The position numbers and the translations under genes are program-made. A DNA stretch of 41,134 nt. Source: Rhizobium sp. Q54 (GTDB lineage: Bacteria > Pseudomonadota > Alphaproteobacteria > SMXS01). Location: positions 1 through 41,134 of the forward strand of contig CAMDTB010000027.1 in NCBI GenBank assembly GCA_945907245.1. The letters are read 5' to 3'. Positions 32,041 to 39,484 of this stretch are shown here, piece by piece (within the stretch, counting starts at the first letter, position 1; each line of letters begins with the position of its first letter). The notes beneath the pieces were generated by a model. That model saw nothing but the letters and a program-made list of their open reading frames with translations. It searched no databases and had not been told where the DNA came from.

Positions 32041-33269
32041 TGAATTTCGAGGACTCACCCGAAGAGGCCAAATTCCGCGCCGAGGCCCGCGCCTGGCTGG
32101 CGGAGAACGCCGCCGAGTACCGCAAGCCCCTGCCCGAGAACATGACAGAGGCGGAAACGCTGAAGATGGCCAAGTCCTGGCAGGCGAAGAAGGCGGCGGC
32201 GGGCTATGCCGCCATCACCTGGCCGAAGGAAGTCGGCGGCCTGGGCGGCACGCCCATGCAGCGGGTGATCTTCGAGCAAGAGGAGAGCGAGTACAACCTG
32301 CCGCCGGCCGTGTTCTCCATCGGCCTGGGCATGTGCATGCCGACCATGATGGCCTTCGCCACGCCCGAGCAGCAAAAGCGCTTCGTGCCCAAGGCGCTGG
32401 CGGGCGAGGAAATCTGGTGCCAGCTGTTCTCCGAGCCGGCCGGCGGCTCCGACCTGGCGGCGCTCCGCACCAAGGCCGAGCGCGACGGCGACGACTGGAT
32501 CATCAACGGCCAGAAGATCTGGACCTCGGGCGCGCAGTTCTCCGACTGGGGCATCCTGGTTACCCGCACCGATCCCAACGTGGCCAAGCACGAGGGCCTG
32601 ACCTTCTTCTTCCTCAGCATGAAGTCGCCCGGCGTCGAGGTGAAGCCGATCAAGCAGGCATCCGGCGGACGCGGCTTCAACGAGGTCTATTTCACCAATG
32701 TCCGCATCCCCGACAGCCAGCGCCTCGGCGCCGTCGGCGATGGCTGGAAGGTATCGCTGACCACGCTGATGAACGAGCGCCTGTCGATCAGCGAAAACTC
32801 CCAGCGCGGCATCAATTTCGAGACGCTGATGAAGCTGGCGAACGCCGTCGACGGCGGCCGCGGCCCGGCCATCCAGGACAAGGCGGTGCGCGAGCAGCTC
32901 GCCGGCTGGTACGCCAAGTACATGGGCCTGCGCAACGGCCGCTACCGCACCATGACCGCCCTGTCGCAGGGCGCGCGGCCCGGTCCGGAAGCGTCGATCA
33001 ACAAGGCGGTGTTCGCCTCCATGCTGCAGGACATGGCGTCCTTCGGCCTCGACCTGCTGGACACGGCCGGCATCGCCTATGACCCGGAACTGGAAGGCTT
33101 CCGCCGCCAGTTCGCCGAGGCCTATATGGGCTCGCCGGGCCTGCGCATCGCCGGCGGCACGGACGAGATCCTGCGCAACATCATCGCCGAGCGCGTGCTG
33201 GGCCTGCCACCGGATATCCGCGCCGACAAGGGCATCCCGTTCAACAAGGTGCCGACGGGGGCGAACTGA
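32040..33269 (+). CDS. Acyl-CoA dehydrogenase
   Basis: This 409-residue FAD-dependent acyl-CoA dehydrogenase has the N-terminal helical domain to about residue 120, then the beta domain with CQLFSEPAGGSDLAALRT and KIWTSGAQFSDWG, the two flavin-contact signatures, and the C-terminal helical domain with RIAGGTDEILRNIIAERVLGLP. The sequence is close to the long-chain/branched 'FadE-like' group. It is coupled to the P450 gene by a shared base in TGATG, so it is translated from the same message. It would introduce a double bond next to the thioester of the P450 product or a related acyl-CoA. The substrate remains open. Confidence 0.92.
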   Translation: MNFEDSPEEAKFRAEARAWLAENAAEYRKPLPENMTEAETLKMAKSWQAKKAAAGYAAITWPKEVGGLGGTPMQRVIFEQEESEYNLPPAVFSIGLGMCMPTMMAFATPEQQKRFVPKALAGEEIWCQLFSEPAGGSDLAALRTKAERDGDDWIINGQKIWTSGAQFSDWGILVTRTDPNVAKHEGLTFFFLSMKSPGVEVKPIKQASGGRGFNEVYFTNVRIPDSQRLGAVGDGWKVSLTTLMNERLSISENSQRGINFETLMKLANAVDGGRGPAIQDKAVREQLAGWYAKYMGLRNGRYRTMTALSQGARPGPEASINKAVFASMLQDMASFGLDLLDTAGIAYDPELEGFRRQFAEAYMGSPGLRIAGGTDEILRNIIAERVLGLPPDIRADKGIPFNKVPTGAN

Positions 33270-33288
33270 GCGGTTCGCCCTTTAGGCT

Positions 33289-33957
33289 TCAGGGCTTGGC
33301 TGCAGCCTGAAATTCCTGCGACACGAACAGCTTGTCGATGGCTTTGTCGAAGGCGGCAAAAAGGATGGCGTACATGCCGCCGCTGATGTTTTTGGGCTCA
33401 GCATGGCTCGTTTCGACTTCGAGCACGGCCACGATCTTCTGTTCGGCCTTCGAGTAGATCTTCCAGGTAATCTTTAGGGATGCCGAGCCCTTCGTTTTCA
33501 TGCCGCCACTGGGCGCGCAAATGTCCATCTGTATCCGGTCAATCGTTCCGCCGAGCTTGAAGCGGGACTCATCAGATGTTTCGCCGAAGATATCGAGCGG
33601 GTCTTGAGGCAGTGAAAAGCCCGCCTCGCCCATCCGGACGCGCATTCGCTGATCCATCATCTTGGTGAGTTCGTTCCTCTTCTCGGTTTCCGTCCACACC
33701 TGTTCGAAATGGGTCCAGCAGCCCCAGCTAAAAGTCAGCTCGCCCATCTTTTCAAGCCGGTCGAAGCTCACGACGAGCGGAATCAGCTGCATCGCTTTGG
33801 CATCGATCTCGAACGGCAGCCTTGCCCCGCCGGACGATGGCACCGACATCTTTGGTTCCGAGCCCGCGGCATCCGCTGAAGCCTGTGCGGTGACCGGTTC
33901 CGACCAGACTGCCAAGAGCAAGACCAGGGCAGCTGCACGGCAGATAGCGGATTTCAT
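33289..33957 (-). CDS. Exported protein of unknown function, paralog A of three
   Basis: This 222-residue protein has a signal peptide (AAALVLLLAVWSEPVTAQA) and a single ~160-residue domain shared with the two proteins that follow. Common elements are LVVSFDRLEKMG, a first Cys (WGCWTHFEQVW), ELTKMMDQRMR, GFSLP..PLDIFGE, GGTIDRIQMDIC with a second Cys, KGSASLKITWKIYSKAEQKIV and FDKAIDKLFVSQEFQA. Two conserved cysteines in an exported protein suggest a disulfide. No catalytic pattern is seen. The 'GSAS..WKiySK.EkkVV' part reminds me of non-catalytic regions in some exported trypsin-like proteases, but this is a weak recollection. The start may instead be a GTG at 33993 overlapping paralog B's stop. 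GC is low (about 53% in the line I counted). Confidence 0.7.
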   Translation of the reverse strand: MKSAICRAAALVLLLAVWSEPVTAQASADAAGSEPKMSVPSSGGARLPFEIDAKAMQLIPLVVSFDRLEKMGELTFSWGCWTHFEQVWTETEKRNELTKMMDQRMRVRMGEAGFSLPQDPLDIFGETSDESRFKLGGTIDRIQMDICAPSGGMKTKGSASLKITWKIYSKAEQKIVAVLEVETSHAEPKNISGGMYAILFAAFDKAIDKLFVSQEFQAAAKP

Positions 33958-33989
33958 CGCCCCGAAGCCGAATGCTGCGCCGTTGGTGT

Positions 33990-34724
33990 TCACCGCGTCT
34001 CACCGCCTCGCGACACTGCCAAATAGGCCTGGAATTCTGACGAGGCAAATAGCTGATCGATGGCTTTGTCAAAGGCATGCATAAGGATCAGCAGCATTTC
34101 GCCCTGAACACCTTTGGGCTCGTCGACATCGCCCAGCACCTTGAACGCCATGACCACCTTCTTTTCAGCCTTGGAGTAAAGCTTCCAGGTCACCGCGATG
34201 GATGCCGATCCCTTTGAACGGACGTCATTGCCTTCCTGTCCACCCGGAATGCATACGGCGACATTGATCTTGTCGATGGTGGCGCCGAGCATGAAGCGCG
34301 AGAGATCGCTACCCTCACCGAACAGATCGGGGGATGCTTCCGGCAGCGCGAAACCCTTGGCCGTGAGATACTTGCGAAGGCGGTCATCCAGCATCTTCGT
34401 GAGCTCTGCGGTTTTCTCGGTGGGCAACCAAGCCAAGTCACTCCCGGCCGAACAGAACCAGCCCATGGTGATCCTGCCCATCTTCTCTAGGCGCTCGAAG
34501 CTCACAACCATGGGGACGGTCTTCAACGCTGTAGTGTCCAACCGTGGAAGACTGTCCCCCGTCGCCGGCTCAACAATCGCCACACCGGCTTCCGGTTGAG
34601 CAGCCGACGGGCGGCCGTCATGCGCGCTCGATGACTCGGCCGCCGCATTCGCTGAATTAACGATGGCAAGACACGCCGCGAGAGCCAGCAGGATTAGGCG
34701 TTTACGTGCGGATACAGATTGCAT
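33990..34724 (-). CDS. Exported protein of unknown function, paralog B of three
   Basis: This 244-residue protein has a signal peptide (LILLALAACLAIVNSANA) and a linker rich in Ala/Ser/Pro, then the shared domain: MVVSFERLEKMG, Cys in GWFCSAGSDLAW, ELTKMLDDRLRKYL, GFALPEASPDLFGE, GATIDKINVAVC with the second Cys, KGSASIAVTWKLYSKAEKKVV, FDKAIDQLFASSEFQA. It is closer to paralog A than to C. The ATG at 34724 has GGAG six bases upstream; the long open frame further upstream is shadow of the divergent gene. Its stop touches the possible GTG start of paralog A, so A and B form an operon that probably arose by tandem duplication. Function is unknown. Confidence 0.72.
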   Translation of the reverse strand: MQSVSARKRLILLALAACLAIVNSANAAAESSSAHDGRPSAAQPEAGVAIVEPATGDSLPRLDTTALKTVPMVVSFERLEKMGRITMGWFCSAGSDLAWLPTEKTAELTKMLDDRLRKYLTAKGFALPEASPDLFGEGSDLSRFMLGATIDKINVAVCIPGGQEGNDVRSKGSASIAVTWKLYSKAEKKVVMAFKVLGDVDEPKGVQGEMLLILMHAFDKAIDQLFASSEFQAYLAVSRGGETR

Positions 34725-34763
34725 CGAATCTCCGTCAAAAATTCGATATTTCAACTCACTCCA

Positions 34764-34791
34764 ATTATGGTTGATCCACACTGGCAGGCAA
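34764..34791 (-). promoter_or_regulatory. Putative promoter of the paralog B-A operon
   Basis: On the minus strand TTGCCT (complement of 34786-34791), a 16-bp spacer and CATAAT (complement of 34764-34769) give a fair sigma-70 promoter about 40 bp before paralog B's ATG. The region is AT-rich compared with the rest of the window and must also hold the promoter for divergent paralog C, for which no clear hexamers are seen. Confidence 0.45.
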
Positions 34792-34815
34792 TGAATTGTG
34801 GTTTGGGGGTATGCA

Positions 34816-35526
34816 ATGCATGTGAAAATTCTTCGGGCTGCAGCGGTGTCCTTGCTGTGCACGGGCTGGGCTGTGACATCCTGGGCCCAATCCGACGCGC
34901 CACTCGCGAATGAAACGCCTGCCGGGGCCGAGGACTCCAACGCCAACCAGACAGACGCCGCACCGTTGGAAGCACCAGCGCCGCCAGATGCGAACATCAA
35001 TGCCCAGGCTCTATCAGTCTCCCCGCTCGTCGTCGGCTTCAGCCGCGGCGAGCCCATGGGATCATATCAGGGCGGCATCTTCTGCTGGGGAAGCGGGGAT
35101 TACGTTTGGAATTCGACAGAGAACAAGGGCAGGATCACGAAAGTCATGGACGCCCGACTGCGCCAAAGGCTTAAAGATCGCGGCTTCGCGATTCCTGAGG
35201 ATCCCACTGACATATTCGGCGAATTGAAAGACGAATCGAAATTTATCGTCGGCGGGATCATCACCAAGATCCATATGAAGGTCTGCTATCCGAAGATCGG
35301 ATATGGCGACGTCACCCGGTCCGCGGGCACTGCTTCAATGTCCATCACATGGAAAATATTTTCGAAGGATGAGAAAAAGGTCGTGGCGACTATAGACGCC
35401 ACTGCGGAAATCGCCGTGCCCAAGGGTATCACCGGAGAAGAATATAGCATCCTGCTGGGCGCGTTCGACATGGTGCTCGACCAACTCATGGCGACGCCGG
35501 AATTTACAGCAGCTACTACCCATTAG
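34816..35526 (+). CDS. Exported protein of unknown function, paralog C of three
   Basis: This 236-residue protein is divergent from paralogs B and A. Its signal peptide is AAAVSLLCTGWAVTSWAQS, followed by an Asn/Ala/Pro-rich linker and the shared domain: PLVVGFSRGEPMG, Cys in GIFCWGSGDYVW, ITKVMDARLRQRL, GFAIPEDPTDIFGE, GGIITKIHMKVC with the second Cys, GTASMSITWKIFSKDEKKVV, FDMVLDQLMATPEFTA. It is the most diverged member, with RLEKMG changed to RGEPMG. Both Cys and the DIFGE motif are kept. The ATG at 34816 is preferred (GGGGG upstream); a GTG at 34798 would add six residues. Function is unknown. Confidence 0.7.
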   Translation: MHVKILRAAAVSLLCTGWAVTSWAQSDAPLANETPAGAEDSNANQTDAAPLEAPAPPDANINAQALSVSPLVVGFSRGEPMGSYQGGIFCWGSGDYVWNSTENKGRITKVMDARLRQRLKDRGFAIPEDPTDIFGELKDESKFIVGGIITKIHMKVCYPKIGYGDVTRSAGTASMSITWKIFSKDEKKVVATIDATAEIAVPKGITGEEYSILLGAFDMVLDQLMATPEFTAATTH

Positions 35527-35602
35527 ACTCGGTCAACAGGGCGGCAACCCGCTGCGCTTGTCGGTCAACTTGGTCGACACGCCCGCCCCAACCGTTAATA
35601 TG

Positions 35603-35620
35603 CCCCTTATCAAACAGGGG
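35603..35620 (+). promoter_or_regulatory. Leader hairpin covering the ribosome binding site of the aldo/keto reductase gene
   Basis: CCCCT (35603-35607) can pair with AGGGG (35616-35620), the latter being the Shine-Dalgarno of the gene starting at 35629. A five-bp stem with an 8-nt loop would partly hide the ribosome binding site. Weak thermal or translational control is possible, but the stem is short. Confidence 0.3.
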
Positions 35621-35628
35621 GATCGGCG

Positions 35629-36615
35629 ATGAAATATACCCGACTGGGTTCTACCGGCATGCGCGTGTCGCGGCTGTGCCTGGGCACCATGAGCTATGGC
35701 GATCCGGCGCAGCGCGCCTGGGTGCTGGACGAGACGGCGGCGCGGCCGTTCTATGAGAAGGCGATCGAGGCCGGCATCAACTTCTTCGATACCGCCGACG
35801 TCTACTGCAACGGCGTCACCGAAGAGATCCTGGGCCGGGCGATCAAGGACCTGGTGCCTGACCGCGAGGACGTGGTGATCGCCACCAAATGCTTCGGCGG
35901 TACCCACAACGGCAAGCTCAACCGCCACGGCCTGTCGCGCAAGAACATCATGGCGTCGTGCGACGCCTCGCTGAAGCGCATGGGGCTGGACTACATCGAC
36001 CTCTACCAGATTCACCGCTTCGACTACAAAACCCCCATGGAAGAGACCATGGAAGCGCTGAGCGACCTCGTCCGCGCCGGCAAGGTGCGCTACCTGGGCG
36101 CCTCGTCCATGTTCGCCTGGCAGTTCGGCGAGTACCTGAGCCTCTCGGAAAAGAACGGCTGGGCGAAGTTCGTCTCCATGCAGAACCACTACAATCTGGT
36201 CTACCGCGAGGAAGAGCGGGAAATGATCCCGCTGTGCGCGGCCAAGGGCGTCGGCCTGATCCCGTGGAGCCCGCTGGCGCGCGGCTTCCTGGCCGGCAAC
36301 CGGCACCGCCAGGGCGGCGGCGAGACCGCGCGCGCCACCTCGGACGACTTCGCCACCCAGCTTTACTATGCCGACGACGACTTCAAGGTAGCCGACCGGA
36401 ACGTGGAAATCGCGGGCCGCCTGGGCGTCAAGCCGATGCAGGTGGCGCTGGCCTGGATCCTGTCCAAACCGGCGGTTTCCGCGCCCATTATAGGTGCCAC
36501 GAAACTGTCGCATCTCGACGATGCAATTGCCGCGCTTGATCTGACCCTTGTAGAATCCGATATAAAGTCATTGGAAGAGCCCTATCGCCCGCATGCGATC
36601 CTGGGCCATTCGTAA
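35629..36615 (+). CDS. Aldo/keto reductase
   Basis: This 328-residue NADP-dependent (beta/alpha)8-barrel oxidoreductase has the catalytic tetrad visible: Asp54 and Tyr59 in FFDTADVYCNG, Lys87 in VIATK, His129 in LYQIHRFD. The C-terminal cofactor-binding segment is seen in PIIGATKLSHLDDAI. It belongs to the YdhF/YajO-like group of general aldehyde and ketone reductases (MKYTRLGSTGMRVSRLCLG start). The ATG follows AGGGGG. It ends 9 nt before hspQ, so the pair is probably one operon, suggesting a stress or detoxification role. The substrate is unassigned. Confidence 0.92.
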   Translation: MKYTRLGSTGMRVSRLCLGTMSYGDPAQRAWVLDETAARPFYEKAIEAGINFFDTADVYCNGVTEEILGRAIKDLVPDREDVVIATKCFGGTHNGKLNRHGLSRKNIMASCDASLKRMGLDYIDLYQIHRFDYKTPMEETMEALSDLVRAGKVRYLGASSMFAWQFGEYLSLSEKNGWAKFVSMQNHYNLVYREEEREMIPLCAAKGVGLIPWSPLARGFLAGNRHRQGGGETARATSDDFATQLYYADDDFKVADRNVEIAGRLGVKPMQVALAWILSKPAVSAPIIGATKLSHLDDAIAALDLTLVESDIKSLEEPYRPHAILGHS

Positions 36616-36624
36616 GGAACAGTC

Positions 36625-36954
36625 GTGTTACAGCGTGAGGCGAAGTATCGGATCGGCCAGGTGGTAAAGCATCGCTTCTACCCGTTCCGCGGCGTGATCT
36701 TCGATATCGACGCCACCTTCAGCAATACCGAGGAATGGTGGCAGTCGATCCCCGAGCACATGCGCCCGGCCAAGGACCAGCCCTATTACCACCTGCTGGC
36801 CGAGAACGACGAGAGCACCTACATCGCCTATGTCTCGCAGCAGAACCTGCTGCCCGATGAATCAGGCGAGCCGGTGCACCATCCGCAGGTGCCCGAGATG
36901 TTCGCCGAAATGGACAACGGCTCCTACGAGCCGATCCACACCCAGACCCACTAA
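36625..36954 (+). CDS. hspQ: Heat shock protein HspQ
   Basis: This 109-residue member of the HspQ/YccV hemimethylated-DNA-binding family has the typical core KYRIGQVVKHRFYPFRGVIFDIDATF, then PYYHLLAENDESTYIAYVSQQNLLPDESGEPV. In enterobacteria HspQ is a specificity factor for Lon protease and is heat-induced; the alphaproteobacterial form is assumed similar. The start is a GTG at 36625 behind AAGGA. It follows the aldo/keto reductase gene closely and overlaps the stop of the convergent thiol-protein gene by a few bases. Confidence 0.93.
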   Translation: MLQREAKYRIGQVVKHRFYPFRGVIFDIDATFSNTEEWWQSIPEHMRPAKDQPYYHLLAENDESTYIAYVSQQNLLPDESGEPVHHPQVPEMFAEMDNGSYEPIHTQTH

Positions 36955-37364
36955 CCGATAAACCTGCCCCGCTGTTCGGCGGTTGGGATCAGGCAGGTAT
37001 CTCGTTTTCCGAATATCTGATAGCGGTTTCGGGCTATCCGGTCATACAGGGCATCACGCCAGTGCCGTGGCAGCACACGGATTACGCTTGCGATGCGCCA
37101 CGGCCAGTCCAGATGCCGCGCAAGTCTTATAACCGCATCGGACTTCTCCCAGACTCGCCGATCCTCATAAAAGGCGAAAGTGTCGAAGCCGTCGAGCGGC
37201 AGGCCGAGGCGTTGCAGCATCTCCTGCCCCGGCACAGACTGCATGGTGCAGACGGAAACATCACGCGAGTGTCGAACAACAAACAGCGCCGAGCCACTGC
37301 ACAGCGCGCAAATGCCATCAAAGAGCATCAGGGGTGGTTCCCCGTCTGTGTGCCCGGGAACCAA
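36951..37364 (-). CDS. DCC family thiol-disulfide oxidoreductase-like protein (DUF393)
   Basis: This 137-residue protein opens with the family signature PPLMLFDGICALCSGSALFV, where the Cys-x-x-Cys is thioredoxin-like, and continues with WPWRIASVIRVLPRHWRDALYDRIARNRYQIFG and a third Cys in RDTCLIP, all standard for the DCC (DUF393) family. It is soluble and cytoplasmic. The redox partner is unknown. The start is a TTG at 37364, one base after the stop of the upstream NTF2-like gene, suggesting translational coupling; an ATG at 37328 would cut into the signature. It is convergent with hspQ. Confidence 0.85.
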   Translation of the reverse strand: MVPGHTDGEPPLMLFDGICALCSGSALFVVRHSRDVSVCTMQSVPGQEMLQRLGLPLDGFDTFAFYEDRRVWEKSDAVIRLARHLDWPWRIASVIRVLPRHWRDALYDRIARNRYQIFGKRDTCLIPTAEQRGRFIG

Positions 37365-37365
37365 T

Positions 37366-37743
37366 TTAGTCCGGCGCCGGAACAGGGCCGCCCGCGTGAT
37401 GGTGGGCGAGCCGCCAGGTGCCCGCTTCGCGCACGAACACGTTGGTCGCCAGCAGGCAGGCCGACTGCATCAGTTCGTAGCAGAGCACGATCGCCGTATC
37501 GCCGTGGATGATGGCCGATGGATGGACGCACTCGATCTGCGGCCGGCCGGGATGGGCGAGGATGCCGCGCCAGCTCTGGAGCACCGGCTCGCGGCCTTCC
37601 AGCTTGGGCCAGCCGGGATGCAGGCAGGTGACCTCCGCGTCATGGGCCCAGATGGCTTCCATGGCGGCCACGTCCGCGGCGGCGAACGCGTCGTAGAACG
37701 CCTCGTTGGCCGATATCACCGTTTCCTGATCGCCAAGCGCCAT
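37366..37743 (-). CDS. NTF2/SnoaL-like (ketosteroid-isomerase-fold) protein
   Basis: This 125-residue protein is of the YybH/SnoaL kind: ISANEAFYDAFAAADVAAMEAIWAHDAEVTCLHPGWPKLEGREPVLQSW, then a beta sheet ending TWRLAHHHAGG. The His-rich end (HPGW and HHHAGG) is typical of this subgroup. The start is the ATG at 37743, since a much longer open frame upstream (to 38037) is shadow of the carboxylase gene on the other strand. It is coupled to the DCC protein gene. The role is not known; members are often small-molecule isomerases or stand-alone ligand binders. Confidence 0.82.
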   Translation of the reverse strand: MALGDQETVISANEAFYDAFAAADVAAMEAIWAHDAEVTCLHPGWPKLEGREPVLQSWRGILAHPGRPQIECVHPSAIIHGDTAIVLCYELMQSACLLATNVFVREAGTWRLAHHHAGGPVPAPD

Positions 37744-37813
37744 TCCGGGAGTGTGCGGTTGCCCGCCCGGCAACGTCAAGTTTACAGTCCCGGTGTACTT
37801 GAAGGATGAGCGG

Positions 37814-39364
37814 ATGAGCTGGAAGGACGAGGCGGAGCAGATCCGCAAAAGACGCGAGCTGGCCAAGGGTCTGGGCGGACCCGACGGCATCGCCCGCCAG
37901 CATGCCAAGGGACGCCTGACCATCCGCGAGCGCATCGCTGGACTGGTGGATGGCGGCAGCTTCGAGGAGCAGGGCGAGACCGCCGGCCAGGCCGAGTTGG
38001 ACGACGACGGCAACCTGACCGGCTTCCAGCCCGCCAACTACATATTAGGCTTTGGCAAGCTGGACGGCCGCCGGGTCATCGTCGGCGGCGAGGACTTCAC
38101 CCTGCGCGGCGGCTCGCCCAACGCGGCGGGCCTGCGCAAGAGTGTGTTCGCCGAGGACATGGCGATCCGCTACCGGGTGCCGCTGGTGCGCTTCCTCGAA
38201 GGCGGTGGCGGCAGCGTTTCGGGCGCCAGCGGCAAGGGTCTGTCGTTCTCGCCGGTCTATGACCGCCCGCGCTTCAAGTCGCTGGCCGACGCCATGGCGA
38301 TCGTGCCGGTGGCCGCCGCAGCCTGCGGCCCGGTCGCCGGTTTTCCGGCCGCGCGCCTCGCCGCCTCGCATTTTTCGGTGATGGTCAAGGACACGGCGCA
38401 GGTGCTGGTCGCCGGCCCGGCCGTGGTCGAGCGAGCGCTGGGCGTGTCGATGACCAAGGAACAGCTGGGCGGCCACCAGGTGCACCTGAAGAATGGGACC
38501 GTCGACAATCTGGCGAAGGACGAGGCCGATGCCTTCACCCAGGTCCGCCGGTTCCTGTCCTACATGCCGCAGAACGTCTGGGAGCTGCCGCCGGTCGTAA
38601 AAACCGGCGATGATCCGGCCCGCGCCGACGAGGCGCTGCTCGAGATCATCCCGCGCGACCGGCGCAAGCCCTATGACGGGCGCAAGCTGGTCGAGCATGT
38701 CGTCGACCTGGGCAGCTTCTTCGAACTGGGCCGCCGCTTCGGGCCGGGCCAGATCGTCGGTCTCGCCCGGCTCGACGGCAGGCCGGTGGGAATCATCGCC
38801 GCCGACTGCCGGTTCGCAGCCGGCGCCATGACCGCGCATGGCTCGCAGAAGGTGCGCCGCTTCGTCGATCTGTGCGACACCTTCCACCTGCCGATCCTCA
38901 GCTTCGTCGACGAGCCCGGCTTCATGATCGGCCCCGACGCCGAGCAGGCCGGCACCATCCGCTACGGCACCGCGCTGGTGCTGGCGGTGATGCAGAGCCG
39001 GGTGCCGTGGGTCTCGATCGTCGTCCGGAAAAGCTTCGGCGTGGCTGCCGCCGCCCACTATGGGCCCGACGGGCTGGTGCTGGCATGGCCGTCCGCCGAG
39101 ATGGGCGCCCTGCCCGTCGAGGGCGGCGTCGCCGTCGCCTTCGCCCGGCAACTGGCCGAGGCCGAAGACCCGGATGCCCTGCGCGCCGAGCTGGAAGCGA
39201 AGATGGCCGCCGCCAACGGCGCCTTTCCGCGCGGCGAACAGTTCAACGTCCACGAGCTGATCGACCCGCGCGAGACGCGGGCAAGGCTGTGCGCCTGGCT
39301 GGAATGGGTGACACCGCTGCTGGAAGCGCAGAAGGGGCCGACGGGGTATTCGATCCGGCCTTAA
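37814..39364 (+). CDS. Acyl-CoA carboxylase carboxyltransferase (beta) subunit
   Basis: This 516-residue biotin-dependent carboxyltransferase of the propionyl/methylcrotonyl-CoA type transfers CO2 from carboxybiotin to an acyl-CoA. The N domain carries GRLTIRERIAGLVDGGSFEE, GEDFTLRGGSPNAAG and FLEGGGGSVSGASGKG; the C domain carries PILSFVDEPGFMIGPDAEQAG and VPWVSIVVRKSFGVAAAAH. Both halves of the crotonase-like fold are complete. The ATG at 37814 is behind GGATGAGCGG. The matching biotin carboxylase/biotin-carrier subunit is not in this window, so the acyl specificity is open. A long palindrome follows the stop. Confidence 0.9.
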   Translation: MSWKDEAEQIRKRRELAKGLGGPDGIARQHAKGRLTIRERIAGLVDGGSFEEQGETAGQAELDDDGNLTGFQPANYILGFGKLDGRRVIVGGEDFTLRGGSPNAAGLRKSVFAEDMAIRYRVPLVRFLEGGGGSVSGASGKGLSFSPVYDRPRFKSLADAMAIVPVAAAACGPVAGFPAARLAASHFSVMVKDTAQVLVAGPAVVERALGVSMTKEQLGGHQVHLKNGTVDNLAKDEADAFTQVRRFLSYMPQNVWELPPVVKTGDDPARADEALLEIIPRDRRKPYDGRKLVEHVVDLGSFFELGRRFGPGQIVGLARLDGRPVGIIAADCRFAAGAMTAHGSQKVRRFVDLCDTFHLPILSFVDEPGFMIGPDAEQAGTIRYGTALVLAVMQSRVPWVSIVVRKSFGVAAAAHYGPDGLVLAWPSAEMGALPVEGGVAVAFARQLAEAEDPDALRAELEAKMAAANGAFPRGEQFNVHELIDPRETRARLCAWLEWVTPLLEAQKGPTGYSIRP

Positions 39365-39387
39365 GCGATTGGAAATAAATACGTATT

Positions 39388-39471
39388 GTCATCCCGGCGA
39401 AAGCCGGGACCCAGAACGGGGAAGGGACTGAGCCTTACGATCCCCTGGGTCCCGGCTTTCGCCGGGATGAC
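39388..39471. repeat. Perfect 26-bp inverted repeat between convergent genes
   Basis: Arms 39388-39413 and 39446-39471 are perfect reverse complements (core ATCCCGGCGAAAGCCGGGAC) with a 32-nt spacer. Each arm is itself a stem-loop, CCCGGC-GAAA-GCCGGG, with a GNRA-type loop. The right arm is followed by AAGAATTTTTG on the plus strand, so it may act as a terminator for the carboxylase gene. From general knowledge, copies of this GTCATCCCGGCGAAAGCC unit are scattered in many alphaproteobacterial genomes. Confidence 0.85.
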
Positions 39472-39484
39472 AAGAATTTTTGAG

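Noticed and set aside
34771-34799. TTGATC-17-AATTGT as the promoter of paralog C
   Set aside because: The start of transcription would fall inside or after the ribosome binding site of the gene at 34816, leaving too short a leader.
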